From NCBI RefSeq assembly GCF_030409525.1, contig NZ_JAUFQB010000017.1, positions 200,029 to 264,028 on the forward strand: DNA of 64,000 nucleotides. Reading direction: 5' to 3'. The translations under genes and the position numbers were made by a program. The notes under the pieces are model-generated. The model did not search any database. It had not been told where the DNA came from and saw only the letters and a program-made list of their open reading frames with translations. This DNA comes from Kaistella yonginensis (GTDB lineage: Bacteria > Bacteroidota > Bacteroidia > Flavobacteriales > Weeksellaceae). This document shows, piece by piece, positions 8,932 through 17,165 of the stretch (positions are counted from its first letter, which is position 1; every line of letters begins with the position of its first letter).

Positions 8932-9831
8932 ATGAACCAACTCGCCATCATCATTCCCTATTATAAAATCGATTTCTTCGAGGAGACGATACAATCTGTT
9001 GTTGCGCAAACCGACAAAAGATTTATACTGTATATAGGGAATGATGCCAGTCCGAACGACCCAAAGCCAATTCTGGATAAATATTTGAAACCTAATGAAT
9101 ACGAATATTTTGATTATAAAGAAAACCTTGGAGGTCAAAACCTCGCTTTGCAATGGGAACGTATTTTGGATCATGTACAGGAAGAGTGGTTCCAAATATT
9201 GGGGGATGATGATGTTATTTCTAAAGACTTTGTTGCAGAGTTCTATAGCAACCTCAATGAAATCAATAAATACCATTGCAATGTGATTAAATTCTCACAA
9301 GGTTGGATCGATGAAAAGGGAACACAAATCCGAGAGTTTACTAATTATCCCAAACTGATGAAACCTTTTGAAAACTGGGAAAAAAAATTCATCAACGGCG
9401 ATCAGTCAAGTCTTTCAGAACATATTTTCCGAACTTCTTCTTATTTAAAACACGGATTTCGGCATTTCCCTTTGGCATGGTCATCGGACGATTTTGCAGT
9501 TCTTGAAATCAGCGACGGAAAAGACATTTATTTCATCAAAAACGCTGAAGTGAAAGTTAGGATTAGCAAAGAAAATATTTCCGGAAAAACCGATAACGAA
9601 GAAGAAAAGAAAAAAGCTTTGCATCTCGCAAATGAATATTTAATTAATAAATATTACCGCGAAATCCCCAAAGATTATTTATCATCAAAAATTCAGGAAC
9701 AGATAAAATACGCTTTTCAACATCAATCTTCCGATCTAAAAATCAATCTAATAAAGCTGTATTGGTATTTGAAGGATTATAAAAAACTCCTAAATTTACC
9801 CAAAACCTATTTTTATTTGTACACAAAATAA
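8932..9831 (+). CDS. Family 2 glycosyltransferase
   Basis: Cytosolic GT-A fold transferase, 299 residues. The N-terminus LAIIIPYYKIDFFEETIQSV is the nucleotide-binding strand; the metal-binding acidic motif is DDD at residues 92-94 in LGDDDVISKDFV. The acceptor half contains WSSDDFAVLEIS, which resembles the ED-type catalytic base region. Donor and acceptor cannot be told from sequence. It is the first of four consecutive GT2 genes (8932-12496) with overlaps or very small gaps, so they are likely co-transcribed and act in order on one repeat unit. It ends with TAATG, sharing a base with the next gene. Confidence 0.88.
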   Translation: MNQLAIIIPYYKIDFFEETIQSVVAQTDKRFILYIGNDASPNDPKPILDKYLKPNEYEYFDYKENLGGQNLALQWERILDHVQEEWFQILGDDDVISKDFVAEFYSNLNEINKYHCNVIKFSQGWIDEKGTQIREFTNYPKLMKPFENWEKKFINGDQSSLSEHIFRTSSYLKHGFRHFPLAWSSDDFAVLEISDGKDIYFIKNAEVKVRISKENISGKTDNEEEKKKALHLANEYLINKYYREIPKDYLSSKIQEQIKYAFQHQSSDLKINLIKLYWYLKDYKKLLNLPKTYFYLYTK

Positions 9832-10670
9832 TGCCGAAAGTTTCCATCATCATTCCTTGTTACAATCAATCAGCATTTTTAGTAGAATGCTTGGAATCTG
9901 TCGCGCAACAAACTTTCACCGATTGGGAATGTATATTAATTAATGACGGAAGTACCGACAATACCGAAGAAATTTGCAAAAAATGGGTGGAAAAAGATCC
10001 CAGATTTCAATATATTTTTACAGAAAATAAAGGTGTTTCTAATGCCAGAAATCTCGGTTTAGCAAAAGTAGAAGGTGATTTTATTCAATTTTTGGATGCA
10101 GATGACACCATGGATCTACAGAATTTCGAAAAGAAAATTGCACGATCTGAAAATGTACAAATTATTCTAGGGGAATTTAATATTTTGACGGATAATAAAT
10201 ACTACGACGGATACAATAAATTAAAAAAAGAATTTCTGGATTTTGAAACCCTTTTTTTCGAATGGGAAACTAAATTTACCATCCCGATTCACGCAGCATT
10301 AATCTCCAAAGAATTATTAAAAGATTTTCGGTTCGACAGCACGTTACTCTGCTTTGAAGATTGGTTGATGTGGCTGCATATCACTGCACAAAAACCGGTT
10401 TGCAAATTTATTGATGAACCCTTGGTTTCCTACAGAAAAGAAGACCATCAAATAAGCGCCTCTTCAGACCTGACGAAATTGATTGATGAGAAAATTAAAC
10501 TTCTTCCCATCATTAAATCCACTTATGGCGAAGAACTACACGACCGATATGTTTACCAATTAATAAAGAAAAAATCTTTAGAAAATCTTAACCAGAAAAA
10601 TTATATCCGTCAACTTCAAAACACCAAAGTCTTAAAATACTATCTCTCTATTAAAAAATTATTCAACTAA
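9831..10670 (+). CDS. Family 2 glycosyltransferase
   Basis: 279 residues, GT-A fold. It begins VSIIIPCYNQSAFLVECLESV and has NDGST (the UDP-binding aspartate region), NKGVSNARNLGLAK and the DXD-like DADD at residues 89-92 in FLDADDTMD. The C-terminal region CFEDWLMWLHI supplies the ED catalytic motif. This is a WcaA/WbbD-like GT2 with the sugar unspecified. The start codon overlaps the upstream stop by one base, indicating translational coupling. The composition is AT-rich like its neighbours. Confidence 0.9.
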   Translation: MPKVSIIIPCYNQSAFLVECLESVAQQTFTDWECILINDGSTDNTEEICKKWVEKDPRFQYIFTENKGVSNARNLGLAKVEGDFIQFLDADDTMDLQNFEKKIARSENVQIILGEFNILTDNKYYDGYNKLKKEFLDFETLFFEWETKFTIPIHAALISKELLKDFRFDSTLLCFEDWLMWLHITAQKPVCKFIDEPLVSYRKEDHQISASSDLTKLIDEKIKLLPIIKSTYGEELHDRYVYQLIKKKSLENLNQKNYIRQLQNTKVLKYYLSIKKLFN

Positions 10671-10679
10671 ATTTTTATA

Positions 10680-11576
10680 ATGAAAACTTCCGTCGCACTT
10701 TGCACGTATAATGGAGAAAAATATCTCGCAGCGCAACTGGATAGTATTTTATCACAGGAACATAACGTAGATGAAATTGTGATTTGCGATGATCGTTCTA
10801 CAGACGAAACTTTTTCTATTTTAAAGAATTACAAAACTCGTTTTCCGGAAATTTTCAAAATTTTCAATAATGAGCAAAATCTGGGATATGTTGCTAATTT
10901 CGAAAAAGCACTTGCACTTTGTAGCGGCGAAATTATTTTTCTTTGCGATCAAGATGATGTTTGGTATCCTGCTAAAGTGAATTCTGTAATTGATTATTTC
11001 AAAGAAAATCCGTCCATCGGAATTGTTGCCCATGATTTGGATCTCTTCGGAACTTATGATGGCAAAAAAACTTTCTGGGAATTGAGAAAATTCTCTGCGG
11101 AAACAAAACTTTCAAACCAAGAATTATTAAAGGAAATAGTACTCAAAGGAAATATTTTCCCCGGAATGACCTTGGCAATCAAGAAGAAAACTTTGCAAGA
11201 CTATTTGCCTTTACAAAAAGTAGATTCCATCATCATTCACGATTACGAATTAGTTATTAAAGGATTACGAGCTCAACAGTTTGGATTAATTTCAAAAACT
11301 CTAGGAGCGTATCGGCAACACGAGCAACAATCCATCGGATTTAGCGAAAATGAAAAATCACAAAAAAGTGAGTTGGCGAAAATTCAGCTGCGTTCTGAAC
11401 ATTACTTGCGGCTGAAAAAATATACAACTGCATTCAGTTTAAGCCCAAAAATCGCAGAAGATTACCGCAGAGAAATTAAACATAAATATTCCTTATTTTT
11501 GAAAGACTTTACTTTTCTAAAGCGAATTGCAGTTCACTTGAAAAATAAATACTATTATAAAATCCTTCATTTCTAA
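10680..11576 (+). CDS. Family 2 glycosyltransferase of the rhamnosyltransferase-like type
   Basis: 298 residues. The start SVALCTYNGEKYLAAQLDSI and the acidic motif DQDD (residues 90-93) in CDQDDVWYPAKV are characteristic of the subgroup often annotated as rhamnosyl- or alpha-1,2/1,3-glycosyltransferases. A C-terminal segment IIHDYELVIKG carries the likely catalytic acidic residue, followed by AYRQHEQQSIG, also typical of this subgroup. It is separated by nine bases from the previous gene and two from the next. The sugar is not assignable. Confidence 0.87.
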   Translation: MKTSVALCTYNGEKYLAAQLDSILSQEHNVDEIVICDDRSTDETFSILKNYKTRFPEIFKIFNNEQNLGYVANFEKALALCSGEIIFLCDQDDVWYPAKVNSVIDYFKENPSIGIVAHDLDLFGTYDGKKTFWELRKFSAETKLSNQELLKEIVLKGNIFPGMTLAIKKKTLQDYLPLQKVDSIIIHDYELVIKGLRAQQFGLISKTLGAYRQHEQQSIGFSENEKSQKSELAKIQLRSEHYLRLKKYTTAFSLSPKIAEDYRREIKHKYSLFLKDFTFLKRIAVHLKNKYYYKILHF

Positions 11577-11578
11577 AA

Positions 11579-12496
11579 ATGCCAAAAATCTACCTCATCA
11601 TCGTTACCTTCAATGCCATGAAATGGGCAGAAAAATGCTTTTCAAGTTTAAGGAAATCATCTGTTCCTGTGCAAACAATTGTGGTAGATAATGGTTCAAA
11701 TGATGGAACACAAGATTTTATTAAAAACAATTTCCCCGAAGTAGAATTCTTACAATCTCCTGAAAATTTAGGTTTCGGGAAAGGCAATAATTTGGGAATT
11801 GAAATGGCGTATAAAAAGGGCGCAGATTTTTTTTATTTAATGAATCAAGATGCCTGGATTTTCGACGATTCCATTCAAAATTTGCTCGATGTTTTTGAAA
11901 ATCATCCCAAAAAGGAGGAAATCGGAATTTTGAGCCCGATGCATTTGGATGGAAGTGAAGAAAAATTAGATCTATTTTTAGATAAATATATTGCCCAAAA
12001 CTTTAAAACCAGAATGATTTCAGATTTGTATTTGAATCAGGTGAAATCTTTTTATGAAATCTCTTTTATCAATGCAGCGCATTGGTTTTTACCAAAAGAA
12101 ACCGTAGAAAAAGTGGGTGGTTTTAATCCCTATTTTTTCCATTATGGCGAAGATAATGAATATGTGAATCGGCTTCATTTTCACGGAAAAAAAATCTTGC
12201 TTTGTGCAAAAAGCAGGGTTGTACATGATGGAAAACAAAATTTAAAAAAAGTAGATTACGAAAAATATTCAGATTTGGGAATTGAAACCAAAATGTTAAA
12301 CCCCAATTTACCCAATTCTTTTAACCAGGAAAAATCTGCGTTGAAGCAAAGTATTTTGAAAAATTTCTTGTTGAGGAATTTTGAAGAAGTGAAGAGATTG
12401 CGAAAAATTCTGCATAGACTTCAGAAAAATTCAGAAGAATTAGTCAGTTTAAAAAACAAAATTTTCAAAGAAGCACATCCTTTTTTAAATATTTGA
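11579..12496 (+). CDS. Family 2 glycosyltransferase, WbbL-like
   Basis: 305 residues. The features are IYLIIVTFNAMKWAEKCFSS, VVDNGSNDGTQDFI, ENLGFGKGNNLGIE and NQDAW (D91), which together mark the WbbL/RfbF subgroup of GT2 enzymes often acting as rhamnosyltransferases. The acceptor-side motif HYGEDNEYVNRLHFHGKKI contains the catalytic ED. Last gene of the four-GT2 run; a promoter starts within its last codons, so the next group can be transcribed independently. Confidence 0.87.
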   Translation: MPKIYLIIVTFNAMKWAEKCFSSLRKSSVPVQTIVVDNGSNDGTQDFIKNNFPEVEFLQSPENLGFGKGNNLGIEMAYKKGADFFYLMNQDAWIFDDSIQNLLDVFENHPKKEEIGILSPMHLDGSEEKLDLFLDKYIAQNFKTRMISDLYLNQVKSFYEISFINAAHWFLPKETVEKVGGFNPYFFHYGEDNEYVNRLHFHGKKILLCAKSRVVHDGKQNLKKVDYEKYSDLGIETKMLNPNLPNSFNQEKSALKQSILKNFLLRNFEEVKRLRKILHRLQKNSEELVSLKNKIFKEAHPFLNI

Positions 12497-12521
12497 TATT
12501 CTATAGGTTTTAATATCTTTG
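12492..12521 (+). promoter_or_regulatory. Internal promoter of the aminosugar module
   Basis: TTTG (12492-12495), an 18-base spacer and TATCTTTG (12514-12521). This is one of the best sigma-ABfr-type matches in the window. Transcription would start near 12526, 14 bases before the ATG at 12540, so genes 12540-17119 probably form their own unit. Confidence 0.65.
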
Positions 12522-12539
12522 TAAAAACTAAAAACACAA

Positions 12540-13457
12540 ATGATCAGTATCGTAAGTCCGGTGTACAGAGCCGAAAAAATCTTACCCACTTTGGTTGCAG
12601 AAATAGATGCGGTCATGGCAACAATTAGCGAAGACTATGAAATTATCTTGGTTGATGATCGCAGTCCAGATGATTCTTGGGAGGTAATGAAATCTCTTAC
12701 TTCAACAAATCGAAATTTAAAAACTTATCGATTAAGCAGAAACTTTGGGCAACACGCGACAATTATGGCGGGACTTTCTAAAGCTGCGGGAGATTGGATC
12801 GTGGTAATGGATTGTGATATGCAAGATCAACCGAAAGAGATTGAAAAACTTTATCGAAAAGCACTTGAAGGATATGATGCGGTTTTGGCTAGAAGAGAAA
12901 TGAGATTGGATTCGTATTTTAAAAGATTAACATCCAAAATTTTTTACAGGATTTTCAATTATCTTGCTGGTATTGAAATTAATAATGAGATTGCGAATTT
13001 TGGGATTTATAAGAATAAAGTAATCACCTCGGTTTTAAAAATAGAAGATCACATCAAATTCTTCCCTCTGTTTGTAAATTGGGTAGGTTATGCCACCACA
13101 AGCGTTTCGGTGGAACATCGTCATAGAGAAGATGGGAAATCTTCTTACAGCTTATCTTCGCTCATATCATTGGCTTTTAATGTCATCATCTCTTTTTCCG
13201 ATAAGCCCCTAAAAATATTTGTGGGTTTTGGAGCAATGATTTCTATGCTATCAATTTTTGTGGCAGCCTATTTCACAATTAGCTATTTTCAAGGGCAAAT
13301 TTTAATCTCCGGGTTCAGTTCTATTATCTTATCCATCTGGTTTCTATCTGGTATCATCATCAGTTGCATCGGTATTGTGGGTATTTATTTGGGGAAAACA
13401 TTTAACCAAACTAAAAATAGACCAGTTTTTATTATTGATGAATCATATGGAGGTTAA
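12540..13457 (+). CDS. ArnC/GtrB/DPM1-like polyprenyl-phosphate glycosyltransferase
   Basis: 305 residues. The GT2 domain (about 1-220) has IVSPVYRAEKILPTL, LVDDRSPDDSWEVM, FGQHATIMAGL and the metal site MDCDMQDQP (D91, D93), which are signatures of the DPM1/ArnC/GtrB group that charges undecaprenyl phosphate with a single sugar. Two membrane segments close the protein (about 230-255 and 265-290), the standard topology of GtrB/ArnC. The gene overlaps the next one and is the first of a four-gene coupled set with its own promoter. The sugar could be the amino sugar made by the next two genes; this is an inference from order. Confidence 0.87.
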   Translation: MISIVSPVYRAEKILPTLVAEIDAVMATISEDYEIILVDDRSPDDSWEVMKSLTSTNRNLKTYRLSRNFGQHATIMAGLSKAAGDWIVVMDCDMQDQPKEIEKLYRKALEGYDAVLARREMRLDSYFKRLTSKIFYRIFNYLAGIEINNEIANFGIYKNKVITSVLKIEDHIKFFPLFVNWVGYATTSVSVEHRHREDGKSSYSLSSLISLAFNVIISFSDKPLKIFVGFGAMISMLSIFVAAYFTISYFQGQILISGFSSIILSIWFLSGIIISCIGIVGIYLGKTFNQTKNRPVFIIDESYGG

Positions 13458-14130
13458 AGAATTGGTTTGGGATTCTGCATTTTTCAATAAAAAAATTGGC
13501 GAAATCAACCTGCTTAAAAATGAAAAAGCAGTGGCAGATAAAATCTTTGATTTAATCATAGTAAAGCAACCAAGCGACGACGATGTAAAACTGGCTGGCT
13601 ATGAGTGGTCTTATACCGAAACCAAGATTGTTTTTGAAAAAACACTAAAGCGGCTTAATGATATTGATGAAAGCGGTATTCAAGACACGGATCATTGCGC
13701 TAAAAATATCGATTTTTTCAAGGAACTCGCCTATGAAAGTGGCCAAAATAGCAGGTTTTTGCTAGATCCTAATTTTGGCGAAGCACTGTTTAAAAAACTC
13801 TATGACGAATGGATAATCAATAGTTTAAACAAAAAATTTGCGATAAAAATATTTTTTGTAGAAAAAGAAAATCAAGCAATCGGTTTTATCACCCTACAGA
13901 AAGACGGTCAAGTAGGAAAAATAGGACTAATCGCCACTCATCCCAAATTTCAAGGACAAGGAATTGGTAAAAAACTCCTGAAATTTGCAGAAAATTATTG
14001 TTTTGATAGGAGCTTAACAAAATTGGAAATTCCTACGCAAAAACAAAACGTTCAAGCTTGTAAATTTTATGAAAAACAAGGTTACGTACTGAATAAGGAA
14101 TTAATTATAAAACACTTTTGGAGAAAATGA
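13438..14130 (+). CDS. GNAT N-acetyltransferase, WecD/FdtC-like
   Basis: 230 residues from ATG 13438 (ATG 13447 is an alternative; the upstream TTG 13375 lies deep inside the previous gene and is rejected). The N-terminal part resembles WecD: VWDSAFFNKKIGEIN matches the DSxFFxxxxG entry of dTDP-4-amino-4,6-dideoxygalactose acetyltransferase. The acetyl-CoA site is GLIATHPKFQGQGIGKKLL (motif A, Q/RxxGxG/A), then KFYEKQGYV. It overlaps the ArnC-like gene by 20 bases and the WecE-like gene by ATGA. The likely reaction is acetylation of the 4-amino group of a 4-amino-4,6-dideoxyhexose nucleotide. Confidence 0.8.
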   Translation: MNHMEVKELVWDSAFFNKKIGEINLLKNEKAVADKIFDLIIVKQPSDDDVKLAGYEWSYTETKIVFEKTLKRLNDIDESGIQDTDHCAKNIDFFKELAYESGQNSRFLLDPNFGEALFKKLYDEWIINSLNKKFAIKIFFVEKENQAIGFITLQKDGQVGKIGLIATHPKFQGQGIGKKLLKFAENYCFDRSLTKLEIPTQKQNVQACKFYEKQGYVLNKELIIKHFWRK

Positions 14131-15260
14131 TCCCATTTAACAAACCCTATCTTACGGGTAAAGAAACTCAATATATCGAAGAAGCTGTGGCAACTGGCAA
14201 GATTTCTGGGAATGGTATTTTTACCCAAAAATGTCAAAAATTTTTCGAAGATAATTATGGTTTTAAAAAAGCTTTATTAACGACTTCTTGTACGGATGCG
14301 CTCGAAATGTGTGCAATCTTGGCAAATATTAATGAAGGAGACGAAGTTATTGTTCCAAGTTACACTTTTGTATCCTCGGCTTTACCTTTTGTTAGGCAAA
14401 ATGCGACCATTGTTTTTGCAGATTCTTACGAAGATAATCCTAATATTGATGCAGATAAAATCGAATCATTAATCACCCCCAAAACCAAGGCAATCGTAAT
14501 TGTACATTACGCTGGAATTGCGTGCGAAATGGAGAGAATTTTAGAAATTGCAGCGCAACACAACTTGATCGTCATTGAAGATGCTGCACAAGCAGTTGAT
14601 AGTTATTACACCTTTAAAGACGGCACCAAAAAAGCCTTGGGAAGTATCGGCCACTTGGGTGCATTTTCTTTTCATGAAACCAAAAATATTATTTCTGGCG
14701 AAGGAGGAATGCTGACTATTAATGATGATAAATATATACACCGAGCTGAAATAATTTGGGAAAAAGGAACAAACCGTTCGCAATTTTTCCGAGGCGAAAT
14801 TAATAAATATGGTTGGGTAGATACAGGTTCTTCTTTTCTTCCGAGCGAAATTATTTCTGCTTTTCTTTGGGCACAATTAGAAAATTTAGAAAATATTCAG
14901 CAAAAAAGATTGGAGATTTGGAACAAGTATTATGAGGGGTTAAAAGATAATCCAAATTTTTCGCTGCCTATAATTCCAAATTACGCAACCAATAATGCAC
15001 ACATGTTTTATTTGGTTTTTAAAAATATAGATGACCGCACAACAATAATCAAAAAATTAAAAGAAAACGGAATTTTAGCGGTATTTCATTATTTATCGTT
15101 GCATAAAAGTGATTTTTATAATGAAAAACACGACGGTAGAATTCTTCCTAACTCTGATCATTTTGAAGATTGTTTATTAAGACTTCCTCTTTTTTACGAA
15201 CTAACCGCAGACGAACAATTTGAAATAATTGATAAAATCTCATTAACAATAAATGAATAA
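14127..15260 (+). CDS. wecE: dTDP-4-amino-4,6-dideoxygalactose transaminase, WecE-like
   Basis: PLP-dependent aminotransferase of the DegT/DnrJ/EryC1/StrS family, 377 residues from ATG 14127 (ATGA overlap with the previous stop; TTG 14118 rejected). The sequence follows E. coli WecE closely: MIPFNKPYLTGKE, LLTTSCTDALEM, GDEVIVPSYTFVSSA, IVIVHYAGIACEM, IEDAAQAV, SFHETKNI with the PLP lysine, GEGGMLTIND, EKGTNRSQFFRGE and AVFHYLSLH. Expected product: dTDP-Fuc4N from the 4-keto-6-deoxyglucose nucleotide. The dehydratase and thymidylyltransferase (RmlA/RmlB) are not in this window and must be elsewhere. Confidence 0.87.
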   Translation: MIPFNKPYLTGKETQYIEEAVATGKISGNGIFTQKCQKFFEDNYGFKKALLTTSCTDALEMCAILANINEGDEVIVPSYTFVSSALPFVRQNATIVFADSYEDNPNIDADKIESLITPKTKAIVIVHYAGIACEMERILEIAAQHNLIVIEDAAQAVDSYYTFKDGTKKALGSIGHLGAFSFHETKNIISGEGGMLTINDDKYIHRAEIIWEKGTNRSQFFRGEINKYGWVDTGSSFLPSEIISAFLWAQLENLENIQQKRLEIWNKYYEGLKDNPNFSLPIIPNYATNNAHMFYLVFKNIDDRTTIIKKLKENGILAVFHYLSLHKSDFYNEKHDGRILPNSDHFEDCLLRLPLFYELTADEQFEIIDKISLTINE

Positions 15261-17119
15261 TGAATAGTAACAAAACATTTTCATTAAGCATTGGCTTTCT
15301 ATGTTGTTCTATAATAATTATTGCATTGTTGCATTATATGACTAGAAATGCTGTAGCAATAATGTCTTTGCAAGATGCATTATGTATTTTCGGCACTTGT
15401 TCTATTTTTCTCTTGCTACCAGAAGCTTTCGGAAAAAAATCACTTTTTGTTTTTCTTGGTTTAACTTTACTTTTGCCTTTATTGGGGATTTTTACAATAC
15501 ATGTTCAAAACCTTAATTACGTGATCGTACTATTTTTAGCAAGTGCAAGTGTCGTATTAAATTTAAGAAAATTTAGAAACATTACTTGGAACTTTATTGC
15601 ATTTGGTTTTCTAACCCTATTATTTTTCATCTTACTCATCTATAGTTCATTCTCTCAAATACTTTCTCCTGTCTTTGCAGAACTTATTATTAATGGAAAA
15701 TCGGTTCCAGACACTTTGTTTCATGCAGCAATTTCAAATTCTATCCTATTTGAAAACTCTGTTTCTACGCAAATTCATGGAAATAGCACCTTTAGCTATC
15801 ATTGGTTTTCCCATTATTTATACGCTGGTTTATCGGCATTAATAGGAATTAAATCAATAGAATTTTACAATTGGGGATATCCCATAATAATTCTTCCTTT
15901 GTTTATAAAACATTTGTATATTTTATTTTCAGAAACCCTAAGTTTTTTTTCAATAACTCCATCAAAAATTTTAATCTTCTTTCCTGGATTGATCATTTAT
16001 GTCTTTGTTTTTCTAGGAGTAGGTGGCTTTTCATCTTATTTAAGCAGCGAAAGTCTTATGTTATCTCACATTTATCAATTTATTTTTTGGATAATGGTGA
16101 TTAGATACCAACAAAAATTAGTTGATCAACCTTTCTTTACAATTGCTGCATTTGCTCTACTCGTACTAATACTTTTTACCAAAGTATCTGTTGGGGTCAT
16201 CACCTTCATGTTAGCAACATATTTGTATTTCCGTTATTCGCAACGCAAATTACATTATGCAATTTTAATTTTACTTTCAATTATTTTTGGGCTAATTTGC
16301 TATTTGTATTTTCTTGCCATCAGAAATCCCGAAAATCCCGTAAATTTTTTAACAAGAATACAAAATTTCACTTCACAAGCAATAAGTTATATTTCTTACA
16401 TCGTTTCTATATTTTACATCTTCTATTTCTTTTTGAATAAGGAGAACTCTTTCTCCGTAATAATAAATAATTTCAAAAACAAAAAAATAATTCTTGAGGA
16501 AATTATTCTCCTTAGTATTATTTTGAGTTTCGGTTTAGGGCTATTTTTTGGCGCAAACAAAGGAGATTCTTTATATTTTGCAAGTACTTTTTTCTTTCTG
16601 AATTTTATTATTTTACTATTGCTGATTGTACAAAATTTCACAGCAGAAATAAATCCCAAAAGATCAATAATCGTGGTATATTTCATCATTTTTACATCTT
16701 TTCTAATGTTTCCGCAACCAGCAATGATTAAATACAATTCTTTCAAAGAAAAAAACGATTCCAAAATACAAAATCCTTTGATGCGAGAATTAGTAAAAGA
16801 TTTGATAGAAGAAAAATACATTCCTCATACCGTAATTTCAATTCTTCCCGAGGAAAAATGGTTTTATGAAAGTCAAAAATATAAAATTACCACTCCATTT
16901 ATTATCAGCGGAATGAGTAATCTTCCCGCTTTACTTTCTATAAGTAAAGAAAACCTTTATTCTAATCAATACTCTTTTGACTCTTATAAAAAGAATTATT
17001 CAGGAATCAACAATCACCATCAACTCGTTAGTGAGGCAAAAAAATTAGGTTATAAAAAAATTATACAATTTTATTCCTTCAATGGAAAACTAAATAAAAG
17101 AATCATTAATATTAACTAA
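15260..17119 (+). CDS. Large polytopic membrane protein, GT-C-like
   Basis: 619 residues with roughly twelve to thirteen hydrophobic segments and a soluble tail of about 120 residues. After the early spans a non-membrane loop holds PDTLFHAAISNSI and HGNSTFSYHWFSHYLYAG (about residues 150-190). An acidic/His motif in the first large periplasmic loop is typical of GT-C transferases that use polyprenyl-phosphate sugars. No family name can be given with certainty. It overlaps WecE by one base (TAATG) and ends the four-gene unit begun by the ArnC-like gene, so an ArnT-like acceptor-transfer role is a plausible inference; an O-unit polymerase is the main alternative. Confidence 0.7.
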   Translation: MNSNKTFSLSIGFLCCSIIIIALLHYMTRNAVAIMSLQDALCIFGTCSIFLLLPEAFGKKSLFVFLGLTLLLPLLGIFTIHVQNLNYVIVLFLASASVVLNLRKFRNITWNFIAFGFLTLLFFILLIYSSFSQILSPVFAELIINGKSVPDTLFHAAISNSILFENSVSTQIHGNSTFSYHWFSHYLYAGLSALIGIKSIEFYNWGYPIIILPLFIKHLYILFSETLSFFSITPSKILIFFPGLIIYVFVFLGVGGFSSYLSSESLMLSHIYQFIFWIMVIRYQQKLVDQPFFTIAAFALLVLILFTKVSVGVITFMLATYLYFRYSQRKLHYAILILLSIIFGLICYLYFLAIRNPENPVNFLTRIQNFTSQAISYISYIVSIFYIFYFFLNKENSFSVIINNFKNKKIILEEIILLSIILSFGLGLFFGANKGDSLYFASTFFFLNFIILLLLIVQNFTAEINPKRSIIVVYFIIFTSFLMFPQPAMIKYNSFKEKNDSKIQNPLMRELVKDLIEEKYIPHTVISILPEEKWFYESQKYKITTPFIISGMSNLPALLSISKENLYSNQYSFDSYKKNYSGINNHHQLVSEAKKLGYKKIIQFYSFNGKLNKRIININ

Positions 17120-17123
17120 ACCT

Positions 17124-17131
17124 TAACTTTG
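17124..17131 (+). promoter_or_regulatory. Possible -7 element of asnB
   Basis: TAACTTTG ends 34 bases before the asnB ATG, in the 46-base gap after the large membrane protein. No clear -33 box. Confidence 0.4.
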
Positions 17132-17165
17132 TGAAAATTAATCAAATCTTTTCATTACCGAAACT

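Noticed and set aside
13375-13437. N-terminal extension of the WecD-like gene from TTG 13375
   Set aside because: It would overlap the ArnC-like gene by 83 bases with a sequence not resembling the family; ATG 13438 gives the normal start.
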